Positions 53,793-63,999 of a stretch of 64,000 bases of DNA are shown in pieces. The notes under the pieces are model-generated. The model was not told the DNA's origin. It worked only from the letters and a program-made list of their open reading frames with translations, and ran no database searches. Source of the DNA: Actinoplanes sp. NBRC 103695 (GTDB lineage: Bacteria > Actinomycetota > Actinomycetes > Mycobacteriales > Micromonosporaceae). Positions within the stretch are counted from its first letter, which is position 1; every line of letters begins with the position of its first letter. A program made the translations under genes and the position numbers. Where the stretch lies: NCBI RefSeq assembly GCF_030269485.1, contig NZ_BSTL01000023.1:1-64000 (forward strand), read 5' to 3'.

Positions 53793-54344
53793 ATGGATTC
53801 ACTCATCATCCTGGCCGCCGAGGGCGGCGAGGCGGAGCACAGCCCGATCATCCCGCTCTGGCAGGAGCTGGTTCTCGGCAGTATCGCCTTCGCCATCATC
53901 TGCTTCGTCCTGATGAAGTTCGTCTTCCCCCGCATGGAGGAGACGTTCCGCGCCAGGGTCGACGCGATCGAGGGCGGGATCAAGCGGGCCGAGGTCGCTC
54001 AGGCCGAGGCCAACGAGCTGCTGGAGCAGTACCGCGCCCAGCTCGCCGAGGCACGCACCGAGGCCGCTCGGATCCGCGACGAGGCCCGTGCCGACGCCGA
54101 GGGCATCCGTCAGGATGTCCTGGCCAAGGCCCGGGAGGAGTCCGACCGGATCATCTCGGCCGGTCGCGAACAGCTCGCCGCTCAGCGCGAGAGCATCGTC
54201 CGCGACCTGCGGTCCGAGGTCGGCACGCTGGCCGTGGACCTGGCGAGCAAGATCGTCGGCGAGTCGCTCGCCGACGAGGCGCGCAGCCGCGGCACGGTCG
54301 ACCGCTTCATCTCCGATCTGGACGCGACGGGCGGGCGGCGCTGA
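53793..54344 (+). CDS. atpF: ATP synthase F0 subunit b
   Basis: A 183-residue peripheral-stalk protein: one membrane helix (about residues 27-45, LVLGSIAFAIICFVLMKFV), then a long charged coiled coil rich in Glu, Ala and Arg. Its last base is the first base of the atpH start codon. Confidence 0.94.
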   Translation: MDSLIILAAEGGEAEHSPIIPLWQELVLGSIAFAIICFVLMKFVFPRMEETFRARVDAIEGGIKRAEVAQAEANELLEQYRAQLAEARTEAARIRDEARADAEGIRQDVLAKAREESDRIISAGREQLAAQRESIVRDLRSEVGTLAVDLASKIVGESLADEARSRGTVDRFISDLDATGGRR

Positions 54345-55162
54345 TGGCGACCGCCAGTCGCGAGGCGTACGGCGCGGCGGAGGAGAAACTCGCCGCCGGT
54401 ACCGCCAAGGCCACGGCCGCGCAGCGGACCACGGTCGCCGACGAGATCCTCTCGGTGGCCGGGTTGCTGCGCGGCGAGGCCCGGCTGCGCCGCGCGCTGA
54501 CCGACCCGGCCCGGCCCGGCCGGGACCGCGCCGATCTGCTCGTCTCGCTGCTCGGCGGCAAGCTGTCGGAAATCACGGTGGACGCTCTCGCGGTGCTCGT
54601 CGCCGGTCGCTGGTCGCGGCCGAGCGAGCTGCTGAGCGCTACCGAGCGCCTCGGCGTGGACGCGGTGCTCAGCGCCGCGGACAAGACCGGCAAGCTCGCC
54701 GACGTCGAGGACGAGCTGTTCCGTTTCGGACAGATCGTCAGTGGCAACCCCGAGCTCTCGGTCACGCTCAGTGACCCCGGAGCGCACGTCTCTCGCCGCG
54801 TTAAGCTGGTCGAGGACCTGCTCAAGAGCAAGGTCCAGCCGGCCACCACGCGGCTGATCCAGGTGGCGCTCGAGGGCTTCGGCGGCCGCAGCTTCGATAC
54901 GTCGCTGACCCGGCTGGTGGAGCTCACCGCCGCGAAACGGGACCGCGAGGTGGCGTACGTGACCGTCGCCAAGCCGCTCAACGATGCGGACGAGCAACGG
55001 CTGAGCGAGAAACTGTCCGAGATCTATGGTCGCCAGGTCTCGCTGAAGGTCGACGTGGACCCTCGGGTCATCGGCGGCGTCAGCGTCCGGGTCGGCTCCG
55101 ACCTCTACGACGGCACGATCCTGCGTCGCCTCAACGAGGCAAAGCAGGCGTTCGCCAAATAG
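54344..55162 (+). CDS. atpH: ATP synthase F1 subunit delta
   Basis: A 272-residue subunit linking the peripheral stalk to F1. It is longer than the 177-residue Escherichia coli form, as in other actinobacteria. The conserved C-terminal signature is DVDPRVIGGVSVRVGSDLYD. The ATG overlaps the atpF stop. A 65-base gap separates it from atpA. Confidence 0.94.
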   Translation: MATASREAYGAAEEKLAAGTAKATAAQRTTVADEILSVAGLLRGEARLRRALTDPARPGRDRADLLVSLLGGKLSEITVDALAVLVAGRWSRPSELLSATERLGVDAVLSAADKTGKLADVEDELFRFGQIVSGNPELSVTLSDPGAHVSRRVKLVEDLLKSKVQPATTRLIQVALEGFGGRSFDTSLTRLVELTAAKRDREVAYVTVAKPLNDADEQRLSEKLSEIYGRQVSLKVDVDPRVIGGVSVRVGSDLYDGTILRRLNEAKQAFAK

Positions 55163-55227
55163 CTTCAATCCCGCATTAAAGCCCCTCGGTGGCGGCGACG
55201 TCCCGAGCTGACTAGAGAAGGCAGAGG

Positions 55228-56874
<1,647 letters not shown>

Positions 56875-56876
56875 CC

Positions 56877-57806
56877 ATGGCCGGTCAGGTACAGGCCCTG
56901 CGGCGGCGCATCCGCACCGTCAAGTCGACCAAGAAGATCGCCAAGGCGCAGGAGCTCGTGGCCACCAGCCGGATCGCCAAGGCGCAGGAGCGGGTGAACG
57001 CCTCCAAGCCGTACGCGGAGGCGATCACCCAGGTCCTCACCGCCCTGGCGTCCAACGCGTCGGTCGACAACCCGCTACTCAAGCCGCGCGAGACCGTGCG
57101 GCGGGCGGGCGTCCTGCTGATCACCAGCGACCGCGGCCTGGCCGGCGCCTACAACGCCAACGCGATCCGCACCTGCGAGCAGCTGATCGCCCGGCTGCGC
57201 GAGGACGGCAAGGACGTGGCGCTGTACGTGATCGGCCGCAAGGGCTCCGGCTACTACCGGTTCCGTAACCGGGACATCGCGGCGAGCTGGACCGGTTTCT
57301 CCGAGCGTCCCACGTTCGAGGACGCCCGGAAGGTCGGCGAGTCGCTGCTGGAGGCCTTCGTGGCCGGCGCCGACGACACCGACGACAGCCACGGTCCGGA
57401 CGGCATCCAGGGCGTCGACGAGTTGCACATCGTCAGCACCCGGTTCAAGTCGCTCATGACCCAGTCCGCGGAGGCGCACTTCCTGGCGCCGATGCAGGTC
57501 GAGGAACGTGAGCGTGAGCCCGGGCTGCGCCCGGCCTACGAGTTCGAGCCGGACGCCGAGGAACTGCTCGACGCGCTGCTGCCGAAATACCTCAACACGC
57601 GGATCTACGCGGCGTTGCTGAGTTCGGCGGCCAGTGAGTCGGCGTCTCGGCGGCGCGCCATGAAGAGCGCGTCCGACAACGCGGACGACCTGCTCAAGCG
57701 GTACACGCGCGAGATGAACTCCGCGCGGCAGGCTGCGATCACCCAGGAAATCAGTGAGATCGTCGGCGGCGCCAACGCGCTGGCCGCGGCGGGAAGTGAT
57801 GAGTGA
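56877..57806 (+). CDS. atpG: ATP synthase F1 subunit gamma
   Basis: A 309-residue central rotor shaft. It opens MAGQVQALRRRIRTVKSTKKIAKA and ends with the coiled-coil partner NSARQAAITQEISEIVGGANAL. An insert near residues 160-180 (DDTDDSHGPDG) is typical of actinobacteria and has been linked to low ATPase activity in mycobacteria. Its stop overlaps the atpD start. Confidence 0.95.
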   Translation: MAGQVQALRRRIRTVKSTKKIAKAQELVATSRIAKAQERVNASKPYAEAITQVLTALASNASVDNPLLKPRETVRRAGVLLITSDRGLAGAYNANAIRTCEQLIARLREDGKDVALYVIGRKGSGYYRFRNRDIAASWTGFSERPTFEDARKVGESLLEAFVAGADDTDDSHGPDGIQGVDELHIVSTRFKSLMTQSAEAHFLAPMQVEEREREPGLRPAYEFEPDAEELLDALLPKYLNTRIYAALLSSAASESASRRRAMKSASDNADDLLKRYTREMNSARQAAITQEISEIVGGANALAAAGSDE

Positions 57807-59248
57807 TGACTGCTGTTGCTGAACCCACCAAGACGGAGACCGGTGTCGGCCGCGTCGTGCGGGTCATCGGCCCGGTCGTCGACGCCGAGTTCCCCCGTGA
57901 CCAGATTCCGGACATCTACAGCGCCCTGCACGTGGACGTGACGCTGTCCGAGGGCACCCGCACCCTGACCATGGAGGTCGCCCAGCACCTGGGTGACAAC
58001 CTGGTCCGGGCCATCTCGATGCAGCCGACCGACGGCATGGTCCGCGGCAGCGAGGTGCGTGACACCGGCGGCCCGATCTCGGTGCCCGTCGGTGACGTGA
58101 CCAAGGGCCACGTGTTCAACGCCCTGGGCGAGGTGCTCAACGTCGACCCGTCGACGCTGGACATCCAGGAGCGCTGGCCGATCCACCGCCAGCCGCCGCC
58201 GTTCGCCTCGCTGGAGCCGAAGACCGAGATGCTGGAGACCGGCATCAAGGTGCTCGACCTGCTCGCGCCGTACGTGCGCGGTGGGAAGATCGGCCTGTTC
58301 GGCGGCGCGGGCGTGGGCAAGACGGTCCTCATCCAGGAGATGATCATCCGGGTCGCCCGGAACTTCGGCGGCACCTCGGTGTTCGCCGGCGTCGGCGAGC
58401 GCACCCGTGAGGGCAACGACCTCATCCTGGAGATGGACGAGGGTGGCGTGCTCGACAAGACCGCCCTGGTCTTCGGTCAGATGGACGAGCCGCCGGGCAC
58501 CCGTCTCCGGGTCGCGCTGACCGCGCTGACGATGGCGGAGTACTTCCGCGACGTCATGAACCAGGAGGTGCTGCTCTTCATCGACAACATCTTCCGGTTC
58601 ACCCAGGCCGGTTCCGAGGTGTCCACGCTGCTGGGCCGCATGCCGTCCGCGGTGGGTTACCAGCCCACCCTGGCCGACGAGATGGGCCAGCTGCAGGAGC
58701 GCATCACCTCGGTCCGGGGCAAGGCGATCACCTCGCTGCAGGCGATCTACGTGCCCGCGGACGACTACACCGACCCGGCCCCGGCGACCACGTTCGCCCA
58801 CCTGGACGCGACCACGAACCTCGAGCGGTCGATCTCCGACAAGGGCATCTACCCGGCCGTGGACCCGCTGGCCTCCAGCTCGCGGATCCTGGCGCCGGAG
58901 TACGTCGGCGCCGAGCACTACGCGGTCGCCCGTGAGGTGCAGCGGATCCTGCAGAAGTACAAGGACCTGCAGGACATCATCGCGATCCTCGGCATGGACG
59001 AGCTCTCCGAGGAGGACAAGGTCACGGTGCAGCGGGCTCGCCGCATCGAGCGTTTCCTCTCGCAGAACACGTACGCCGCCGAGCAGTTCACCGGCGTCCC
59101 CGGCTCGACGGTCCCGTTGAAGGAGACCATCGAGGCGTTCAAGAAGATCTCCGAGGGGGAGTACGACCACTTCCCCGAGCAGGCCTTCTTCATGTGCGGT
59201 GGCCTCGAGGACCTCGAGAAGAACGCGCACGAGCTGATGAAGGGCTGA
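57806..59248 (+). CDS. atpD: ATP synthase F1 subunit beta
   Basis: A 480-residue catalytic subunit. Walker A is GGAGVGKTV (residues 166-174), the catalytic glutamate is in GVGERTREGNDL, and the DELSEED-like lever reads DELSEEDKV. The ATG overlaps the atpG stop (TGATG); a GTG one codon earlier is possible. Unusually, it is followed by a strong terminator rather than directly by atpC. Confidence 0.97.
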   Translation: MTAVAEPTKTETGVGRVVRVIGPVVDAEFPRDQIPDIYSALHVDVTLSEGTRTLTMEVAQHLGDNLVRAISMQPTDGMVRGSEVRDTGGPISVPVGDVTKGHVFNALGEVLNVDPSTLDIQERWPIHRQPPPFASLEPKTEMLETGIKVLDLLAPYVRGGKIGLFGGAGVGKTVLIQEMIIRVARNFGGTSVFAGVGERTREGNDLILEMDEGGVLDKTALVFGQMDEPPGTRLRVALTALTMAEYFRDVMNQEVLLFIDNIFRFTQAGSEVSTLLGRMPSAVGYQPTLADEMGQLQERITSVRGKAITSLQAIYVPADDYTDPAPATTFAHLDATTNLERSISDKGIYPAVDPLASSSRILAPEYVGAEHYAVAREVQRILQKYKDLQDIIAILGMDELSEEDKVTVQRARRIERFLSQNTYAAEQFTGVPGSTVPLKETIEAFKKISEGEYDHFPEQAFFMCGGLEDLEKNAHELMKG

Positions 59249-59267
59249 CTCAGCCGCTTCGACAGGG

Positions 59268-59300
59268 GCCGCGCCGACCGTCAGGTCGGCGCGGCTTCTG
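59268..59300 (+). terminator. Terminator after atpD
   Basis: GCCGCGCCGACC (59268-59279) and GGTCGGCGCGGC (59284-59295) form a perfect 12-base stem with a four-base loop, followed by TTCTG and CGTTT. It lies 20 bases after atpD and should reduce read-through to the downstream LCP and atpC genes. Confidence 0.82.
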
Positions 59301-59411
59301 CGTTTCCTGCTGCCGTTGGTGTCGTTTGACCAGGTCATGGGCGCAAGGACTTCTCAGGTTCCGCGGTTAGTGTTTGCGGGTATCACACGCTGGAGGAGAG
59401 CGGGAGAGCCG

Positions 59412-60545
59412 GTGACGGAGCTGGAGAAACCCAGGAAGCGCAAGGCGCCGTTGTGGGCGCGGCTGTGTGCCATCTTCGGCTGCATCCTCATGGTGATCAG
59501 CGGCGGCACGATCGTGGCGGGCCAGGTGCTCAAGGCGCGGCTGGACGATCTGGTGACGCCCGGCCAGCTGCTGCCTCCCGATGGCGCGGCCGCCGCCGCG
59601 AAGAAGAGCGACATCAAGGGACCGCTGAACATCCTGCTGGTCGGCATCGATCCGCGGAACGACACCACCGCTCCGCTGTCCGACTCGATCATCGTCGTGC
59701 ACATCCCGGCGAGCATGGACGAGGCGTACCTCTTCTCCATCCCGCGCGACCTGGTGGTGGACATCCCGGCGTTCCCCAAGACCGGGTTCAACGGTGGCCG
59801 GGCCAAGATCAACGCCGCCATGTCGTACGGCAGCTCGGTCGGCAACGGCAAGCACGACGTGCCGCAGGGCTTCAGCCTGCTGGCCAAGACCGTGAGCCAG
59901 CTGACCGGCATCCAGAGGTTCGACGCCGGCGCGATCATCAACTTCGGCGGCTTCAAGAAGATCGTGGACGCTATGGGCGGCGTCACCATGACCATCGACC
60001 AGACCGTGAAATCCGAGCACCTGGCCCCGGACGGCTCGCCGCGGCCCCGGTCGGAGCGGTGCCGGAACCCCCAGTCGAACTGCGAGCACCCGTACACCGG
60101 CCCGCAGAAGACGTACAAGCCCGGGACGTACCACCTCGAGGGGTGGGAGGCGCTGGACTACGTCCGGCAGCGCTACGGCCTGAAGAACAGCGACTATGAC
60201 CGCCAGCGCCATCAGCAGCAGTTCGTCAAGGCGATGGCCCAGCAGGCGTTCAGCAAGGACGTGGTGACCAACCCGCCCAAGCTGGAGAAGGTGCTCCAGG
60301 CGGCCGGCAAGGCGCTGATCTTCGACGGCAACGGCAACTCGGTGGTCGACTGGGGGCTGGCGCTGAAGAACATCCGGCCGACCGGCATGACGCTGATCAA
60401 ACTCCCCGGGCGTTCGGTGATCACCGGCGGGTCGTACCGGGGCGAGGCGCTGCAGGACAGCGCGCAGGACTTCTTCGCCTCGATCCGCGAGGGGACGGTG
60501 GCCACCTACCTGCTGGCCCACCCCGAGTTCATCAACAAGTCCTGA
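59412..60545 (+). CDS. LytR-CpsA-Psr family cell-wall glycopolymer ligase
   Basis: A 377-residue type II membrane protein: a basic tail, one helix (about residues 18-38, LCAIFGCILMVISGGTIVAGQ), then an extracellular LCP domain. Family motifs are visible: NILLVGIDPRNDTTAPLSDSIIVVHI, YLFSIPRDLVVDIP, KINAAMSYG and the Arg-rich LDYVRQRYG...SDYDRQRHQQQF. LCP enzymes transfer undecaprenyl-linked polymers onto peptidoglycan. GTG 59412 is chosen for the GGAGAGCGGGAG upstream and the helix that follows. It interrupts the atpD-atpC junction. Confidence 0.9.
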   Translation: MTELEKPRKRKAPLWARLCAIFGCILMVISGGTIVAGQVLKARLDDLVTPGQLLPPDGAAAAAKKSDIKGPLNILLVGIDPRNDTTAPLSDSIIVVHIPASMDEAYLFSIPRDLVVDIPAFPKTGFNGGRAKINAAMSYGSSVGNGKHDVPQGFSLLAKTVSQLTGIQRFDAGAIINFGGFKKIVDAMGGVTMTIDQTVKSEHLAPDGSPRPRSERCRNPQSNCEHPYTGPQKTYKPGTYHLEGWEALDYVRQRYGLKNSDYDRQRHQQQFVKAMAQQAFSKDVVTNPPKLEKVLQAAGKALIFDGNGNSVVDWGLALKNIRPTGMTLIKLPGRSVITGGSYRGEALQDSAQDFFASIREGTVATYLLAHPEFINKS

Positions 60546-60594
60546 CCACTTAGACTTTCACTCGGAAGAGCCCTGCCGGAGCTGAGGAGACCAG

Positions 60595-60876
60595 GTGGCC
60601 AACCAGCTGCATGTCCAGGTCGTCGCCGTCGAGGAGAAGATCTGGTCCGGCGACGCCGAGATGCTCGTCGCACGCACCACCGAGGGTGAGATCGGCGTCC
60701 TGCCGCACCACGCACCGCTGCTCGGACTCCTCAAGGAGCCGTCGCAGGTGCGGGTCAAGCTGGCCGGTGGCGAGCAATTGACCTACGACGTGACCGGCGG
60801 TTTCCTGTCCGTCGACGCGGACGGTGTGACGGTGCTCGCCGAGAGCGCGTCACCCGCCGAGCCCGAGTCCCGCTGA
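60595..60876 (+). CDS. atpC: ATP synthase F1 subunit epsilon
   Basis: A 93-residue epsilon subunit comprising the N-terminal beta-sandwich (VVAVEEKIWSGDAEMLVART, then IGVLPHHAPLLGLL). The C-terminal helical domain is short or lacking, so inhibition by helix extension may be reduced. GAGGAGACCAG precedes the GTG. It is 1.35 kb away from atpD behind a terminator and the LCP gene, so it may need its own promoter; the 49-base gap upstream contains a -10-like TAGACT. Confidence 0.92.
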   Translation: MANQLHVQVVAVEEKIWSGDAEMLVARTTEGEIGVLPHHAPLLGLLKEPSQVRVKLAGGEQLTYDVTGGFLSVDADGVTVLAESASPAEPESR

Positions 60877-60883
60877 CGCCGCG

Positions 60884-61360
60884 ATGCGGATTCTGGAGAT
60901 CGCCGGAATCTGCGTCGTCGCGCTGCTCTTACTGCTGTTCGCGCTCTTCTTCCGCCGCCGGCTCCTGATGGCCGGCGGCGGAACCATTCGGTTACAGGTT
61001 CGCGTCACGACGATGGTCCCGGGCCGCGGCTGGGCCGCCGGGGTCGTCCGGTTCGTCGGCGACGAGATGCGCTTCTACCGGATCTTCACGTTCGCCATCC
61101 GGCCCAAGCGGGTGTTCGACCGCCGCACCCTGACGGTCGGCGCGCGGCGCCTGCCCGAGGGGCCGGAACGGCTCATCCTCCCCGGCGACTGGGTGATCCT
61201 CGCCTGCACCACACCCACGTCCCCGGTGGAGATCGCGATGGCCGAGTCCACCGTCACCGGCTTCAGCTCATGGCTGGAGGCGGGGCCGCCCGGTCCGCCC
61301 GGCAGCAGCCGGTTGATCCCGCGTCATCACGGCGGCCCGGCGCAGAGCTCTACCTCGTAA
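60884..61360 (+). CDS. DUF2550 membrane protein
   Basis: A 158-residue protein with one N-terminal membrane helix (residues 3-25) and a DUF2550 domain, matching the gene found after atpC in actinobacteria (Rv1312 in Mycobacterium). The function is unknown. It starts seven bases after atpC and overlaps the convergent VOC gene by 34 bases. Confidence 0.88.
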   Translation: MRILEIAGICVVALLLLLFALFFRRRLLMAGGGTIRLQVRVTTMVPGRGWAAGVVRFVGDEMRFYRIFTFAIRPKRVFDRRTLTVGARRLPEGPERLILPGDWVILACTTPTSPVEIAMAESTVTGFSSWLEAGPPGPPGSSRLIPRHHGGPAQSSTS

Positions 61361-61716
61361 CCCCAGGCGTCCTCGAGGTAACCGGCGTACGACTCGGGTC
61401 CGCCTGCGTGCGGGTGCTTGTCCGCGTACATCAGACTCCAGCCCTGCGACGGCGCAGCCGAGCAGAGCCGCTCCACCTCGCTCTCGCCTTCGACGGTGAA
61501 GGCCAGGTGGTTGAGGCCGGGCGCGCAGCGGTCGTGCCGATCGCCGGTGAGCGCGGGCGACTGCTCCAAGACGATGTACGTCCCATCCTTCCTGTAGGAG
61601 CGGCCACCCTTGAACTCCTGGAACACCGAGTAGCCCATCTCCTCGAGCAGCCAGCCCCACGGCCGAAGCGTGCCGGCCAGGTCCGGCACCCAGAGCTCGA
61701 CGTGATGCAGGGTCAC
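61327..61716 (-). CDS. VOC (glyoxalase-like) family protein
   Basis: A 129-residue vicinal-oxygen-chelate fold protein. It opens VTLHHVELWVPDLAGTLRPWGWLL, and GLNHLAFTVEGESEV in the middle supplies the second half. Metal ligands are plausibly the His in the first strand, the His in NHLAF and the Glu in YEVEL. The GTG at 61716 overlapping the upstream stop (GTGA) is chosen. The enzyme activity is unknown. Confidence 0.8.
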   Translation of the reverse strand: MTLHHVELWVPDLAGTLRPWGWLLEEMGYSVFQEFKGGRSYRKDGTYIVLEQSPALTGDRHDRCAPGLNHLAFTVEGESEVERLCSAAPSQGWSLMYADKHPHAGGPESYAGYLEDAWGYEVELCAGPP

Positions 61717-62288
61717 CGCGCCGAGCCGCCCGGCACCCACTTCACGTCACCCTCCGGGTTCGCCACCCGGCCCAGGATGAAGAGCAGGTCGGACAGGCGG
61801 TTGAGGTATTTCGCCGGAAGGTCGCTGGTGCGGTCCGGGTCGTCCGCGAGCAGCGCCCAGGCCGAACGCTCGGCGCGCCGCGCGACCGTCCGGGCCACGT
61901 GCAGCAGCGCCGCGCCGGGCGTGCCGCCGGGCAGGATGAAGGAGTCCAGCGCGGGCAGGCCCTCCAGGTACTCGTCGCACCAGCCCTCGAGCCGCGTCAC
62001 GTACGCCTCGGTGATCCGCAGCGGCGGGTACGGAGGATCCTCGGCGATCGGGTTGCACAGGTCGGCGCCCACGTCGAACAGGTCGTTCTGCACGGCGGTC
62101 AGCACCGCGTGCACGTCGACCTTGAGGTTGCCCAGGGCCAGCGCCACGCCCACCGCGGCGTTGCACTCGTCGGTGTCCGCGTAGGCCACGATCCGCGCGT
62201 CCGTCTTCGCGGCCACCTCGTTGTTGCCCAGCCTGGTCTCGCCGGCGTCGCCGGTACGGGTGTAGATGCGGGTGAGATGCACGGCCAT
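61713..62288 (-). CDS. PduO-type ATP:cob(I)alamin adenosyltransferase
   Basis: A 191-residue enzyme making adenosylcobalamin. The N-terminal ATP-binding segment IYTRTGDAGETRLGNN and the C-terminal RTVARRAERSAWAL and KYLNRLSDLLFILGR are diagnostic. It matches Rv1314c next to murA in Mycobacterium. It is coupled to the VOC gene downstream and divergent from murA. Confidence 0.92.
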   Translation of the reverse strand: MAVHLTRIYTRTGDAGETRLGNNEVAAKTDARIVAYADTDECNAAVGVALALGNLKVDVHAVLTAVQNDLFDVGADLCNPIAEDPPYPPLRITEAYVTRLEGWCDEYLEGLPALDSFILPGGTPGAALLHVARTVARRAERSAWALLADDPDRTSDLPAKYLNRLSDLLFILGRVANPEGDVKWVPGGSAR

Positions 62289-62299
62289 CCCTTCACCTT

Positions 62300-62364
62300 A
62301 GGGCCTGTCCTGCCGGTCGGCCTGGACCCCGCCTCGCTCCCGGCCGGCCGACAGGACAGGCCCT
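62300..62364. repeat. 23-base inverted repeat upstream of murA
   Basis: Arms at 62300-62322 (AGGGCCTGTCCTG...) and 62342-62364 (...CAGGACAGGCCCT) pair along 23 bases with two mismatches, around a 19-base loop. It fills most of the 114-base gap between divergent genes, so it could be a regulatory hairpin, a terminator or a small repeat element. Confidence 0.7.
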
Positions 62365-62402
62365 ACGGACCCCGGGAAGAGGTGCACGCCTACCATGGCG
62401 CG

Positions 62403-63680
62403 GTGGATGTGATCAGGGTCAAAGGCGGCGCACCGCTCACCGGTGACGTGCATGTCGGCGGCGCGAAGAACTCGGCGCTCAAGCTGATGGCGGTGGCCCT
62501 GCTGGCCGAGGGCCGCAGCGTGGTGGAGAACGTCCCGCGGATCACCGACATCGCCATCATGGCCGAGGTGCTGCGCCGGCTGGGCTGCCAGGTGACCCTC
62601 GAGGGCACCTCGGCGACCATCGACGTGCCCGCCGAGCCGGGCAGCGAGGCCGACTACGACCTGGTGCGCCGGCTGCGCGCCTCGATCTGCGTGCTGGGCC
62701 CGCTGCTGGCCCGCCGCGGCTACGTGCGGGTGGCGCTGCCGGGCGGCGACATGATCGGCTCCCGCGGCCTGGACATGCACGTGTCCGGCCTGGCCCGGAT
62801 GGGCGCGGACATCTCCGGCGAGCACGGCTACGTGATCGCCTCCGCGCCGGCCGGGCTCAAGGGTTCGAAGATCTGGCTGGACTTCCCGAGCGTCGGCGCC
62901 ACCGAGAACCTGCTGATGGCGGCCGTGCTGGCCAAGGGCGTCACGGAGATCGACAACGCGGCCCGCGAGCCGGAGATCGTGGACATCTGCGAGATGCTCA
63001 CCGCGATGGGGGCCAAGATCACCGGCGCCGGCACGTCGACGCTGGGGATCGAGGGCGTCGACACGCTGCACCCGGTGCGGCACACCACGGTCGGCGACCG
63101 GATCGTCGGCGGCACCTGGGCGTTCGGCGCGGCGATGACCCGCGGCGACGTGACCGTCCGGGGCGTACGCCCGCAGTTTTTGGACATCGCCCTGGACAAG
63201 CTGGTCGCGGCGGGGGCGGTGGTCGATCCGGGCGACAACCAGTTCCGCGTACGCATGATCGAACGCCCCAAGGCCGTCGACATCGTGACGTTGCCGTTCC
63301 CTGGCTTCGCCACCGACCTGCTGCCGATGGCGCTGGGCCTGGCCGCGGTGGCCGACGGCTCGTCGCTGATCACCGAGAACATCTTCGACGGCCGGTTCAT
63401 GTTCGTGAACGAGATGGTGCGGCTGGGCGCCGACATCCGTACCGACGGGCACCACGCGGTGGTCCGGGGCCGGCCGCGGCTCTCCGGCGCGCCGGTGCGG
63501 GCCACCGACATCCGGGCCGGCGCCGGCCTGGTGATCGCCGGGCTGTGCGCGGACGGGGTGACCGAGGTCGGCGAGGTGCACCACATCGACCGCGGATACC
63601 CGAACTTCGTCGCCGATCTGGCCGCGCTGGGCGTCGAGGTGGAGCGGGCCGACGTGCCCGAGCCGACGTTCGACTTCTGA
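62403..63680 (+). CDS. murA: UDP-N-acetylglucosamine 1-carboxyvinyltransferase with Asp active site
   Basis: A 425-residue enzyme for the first committed step of peptidoglycan synthesis, joining PEP to UDP-GlcNAc. The substrate Lys-Asn is at K22-N23 (GGAKNSALK). The residue that is Cys115 in Escherichia coli is Asp116 here (ALPGGDMIGSRGLDMHV). In Mycobacterium the same exchange keeps activity but prevents fosfomycin from alkylating the enzyme, so intrinsic resistance is expected. The GTG start has no strong Shine-Dalgarno sequence. Confidence 0.95.
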   Translation: MDVIRVKGGAPLTGDVHVGGAKNSALKLMAVALLAEGRSVVENVPRITDIAIMAEVLRRLGCQVTLEGTSATIDVPAEPGSEADYDLVRRLRASICVLGPLLARRGYVRVALPGGDMIGSRGLDMHVSGLARMGADISGEHGYVIASAPAGLKGSKIWLDFPSVGATENLLMAAVLAKGVTEIDNAAREPEIVDICEMLTAMGAKITGAGTSTLGIEGVDTLHPVRHTTVGDRIVGGTWAFGAAMTRGDVTVRGVRPQFLDIALDKLVAAGAVVDPGDNQFRVRMIERPKAVDIVTLPFPGFATDLLPMALGLAAVADGSSLITENIFDGRFMFVNEMVRLGADIRTDGHHAVVRGRPRLSGAPVRATDIRAGAGLVIAGLCADGVTEVGEVHHIDRGYPNFVADLAALGVEVERADVPEPTFDF

Positions 63681-63705
63681 CGGGCGGGCTCGTCTCCCGA
63701 AGGGC

Positions 63706-63999
63706 TCAGAGCATGAGCCGTCGCGCCGCTTCCAGTTCCTCGGCGAAGACCAGCACGGCGTACCGGCCGTCGCGGCGCAGGCCCAGCGTGGACCGGATGC
63801 CCGCGTCGGCGAGCAGCAGCCGGATGTCGTCGGCCTCGTCCGGGGTGTCGGTGACCGCGGCGGCGCAGAGCAGCCCGAAGTCGTCCGGGTCGGCGAAGAT
63901 CGACAGGCTGCCGTACGGGTCGTCGGCCTGCTCGATCCAGGACAGCCCCAGCTTCCAGAAGACGACGCCGAGCAGGCCCACGAGAGCAATGGCAACCAA
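63706..63999 (-). CDS. Hypothetical protein with one membrane helix, possibly partial
   Basis: A 97-residue frame touching the right edge of the window; TTG 63999 could be the start, or the gene may begin outside. It has one N-terminal membrane helix (VAIALVGLLGVVFWKLGLSW) and a small soluble domain ending ADDIRLLLADAGIRSTLGLRR...VLVFAEELEAARRLM. This resembles a DUF2007-like signal-transducer fold by eye. It is convergent with murA. Confidence 0.55.
   Translation of the reverse strand: MVAIALVGLLGVVFWKLGLSWIEQADDPYGSLSIFADPDDFGLLCAAAVTDTPDEADDIRLLLADAGIRSTLGLRRDGRYAVLVFAEELEAARRLML

Noticed and set aside
62745..62765. MurA read as inactive because the catalytic cysteine is missing
   Set aside because: Asp at this place is known to support activity in Mycobacterium MurA; all other motifs are intact.
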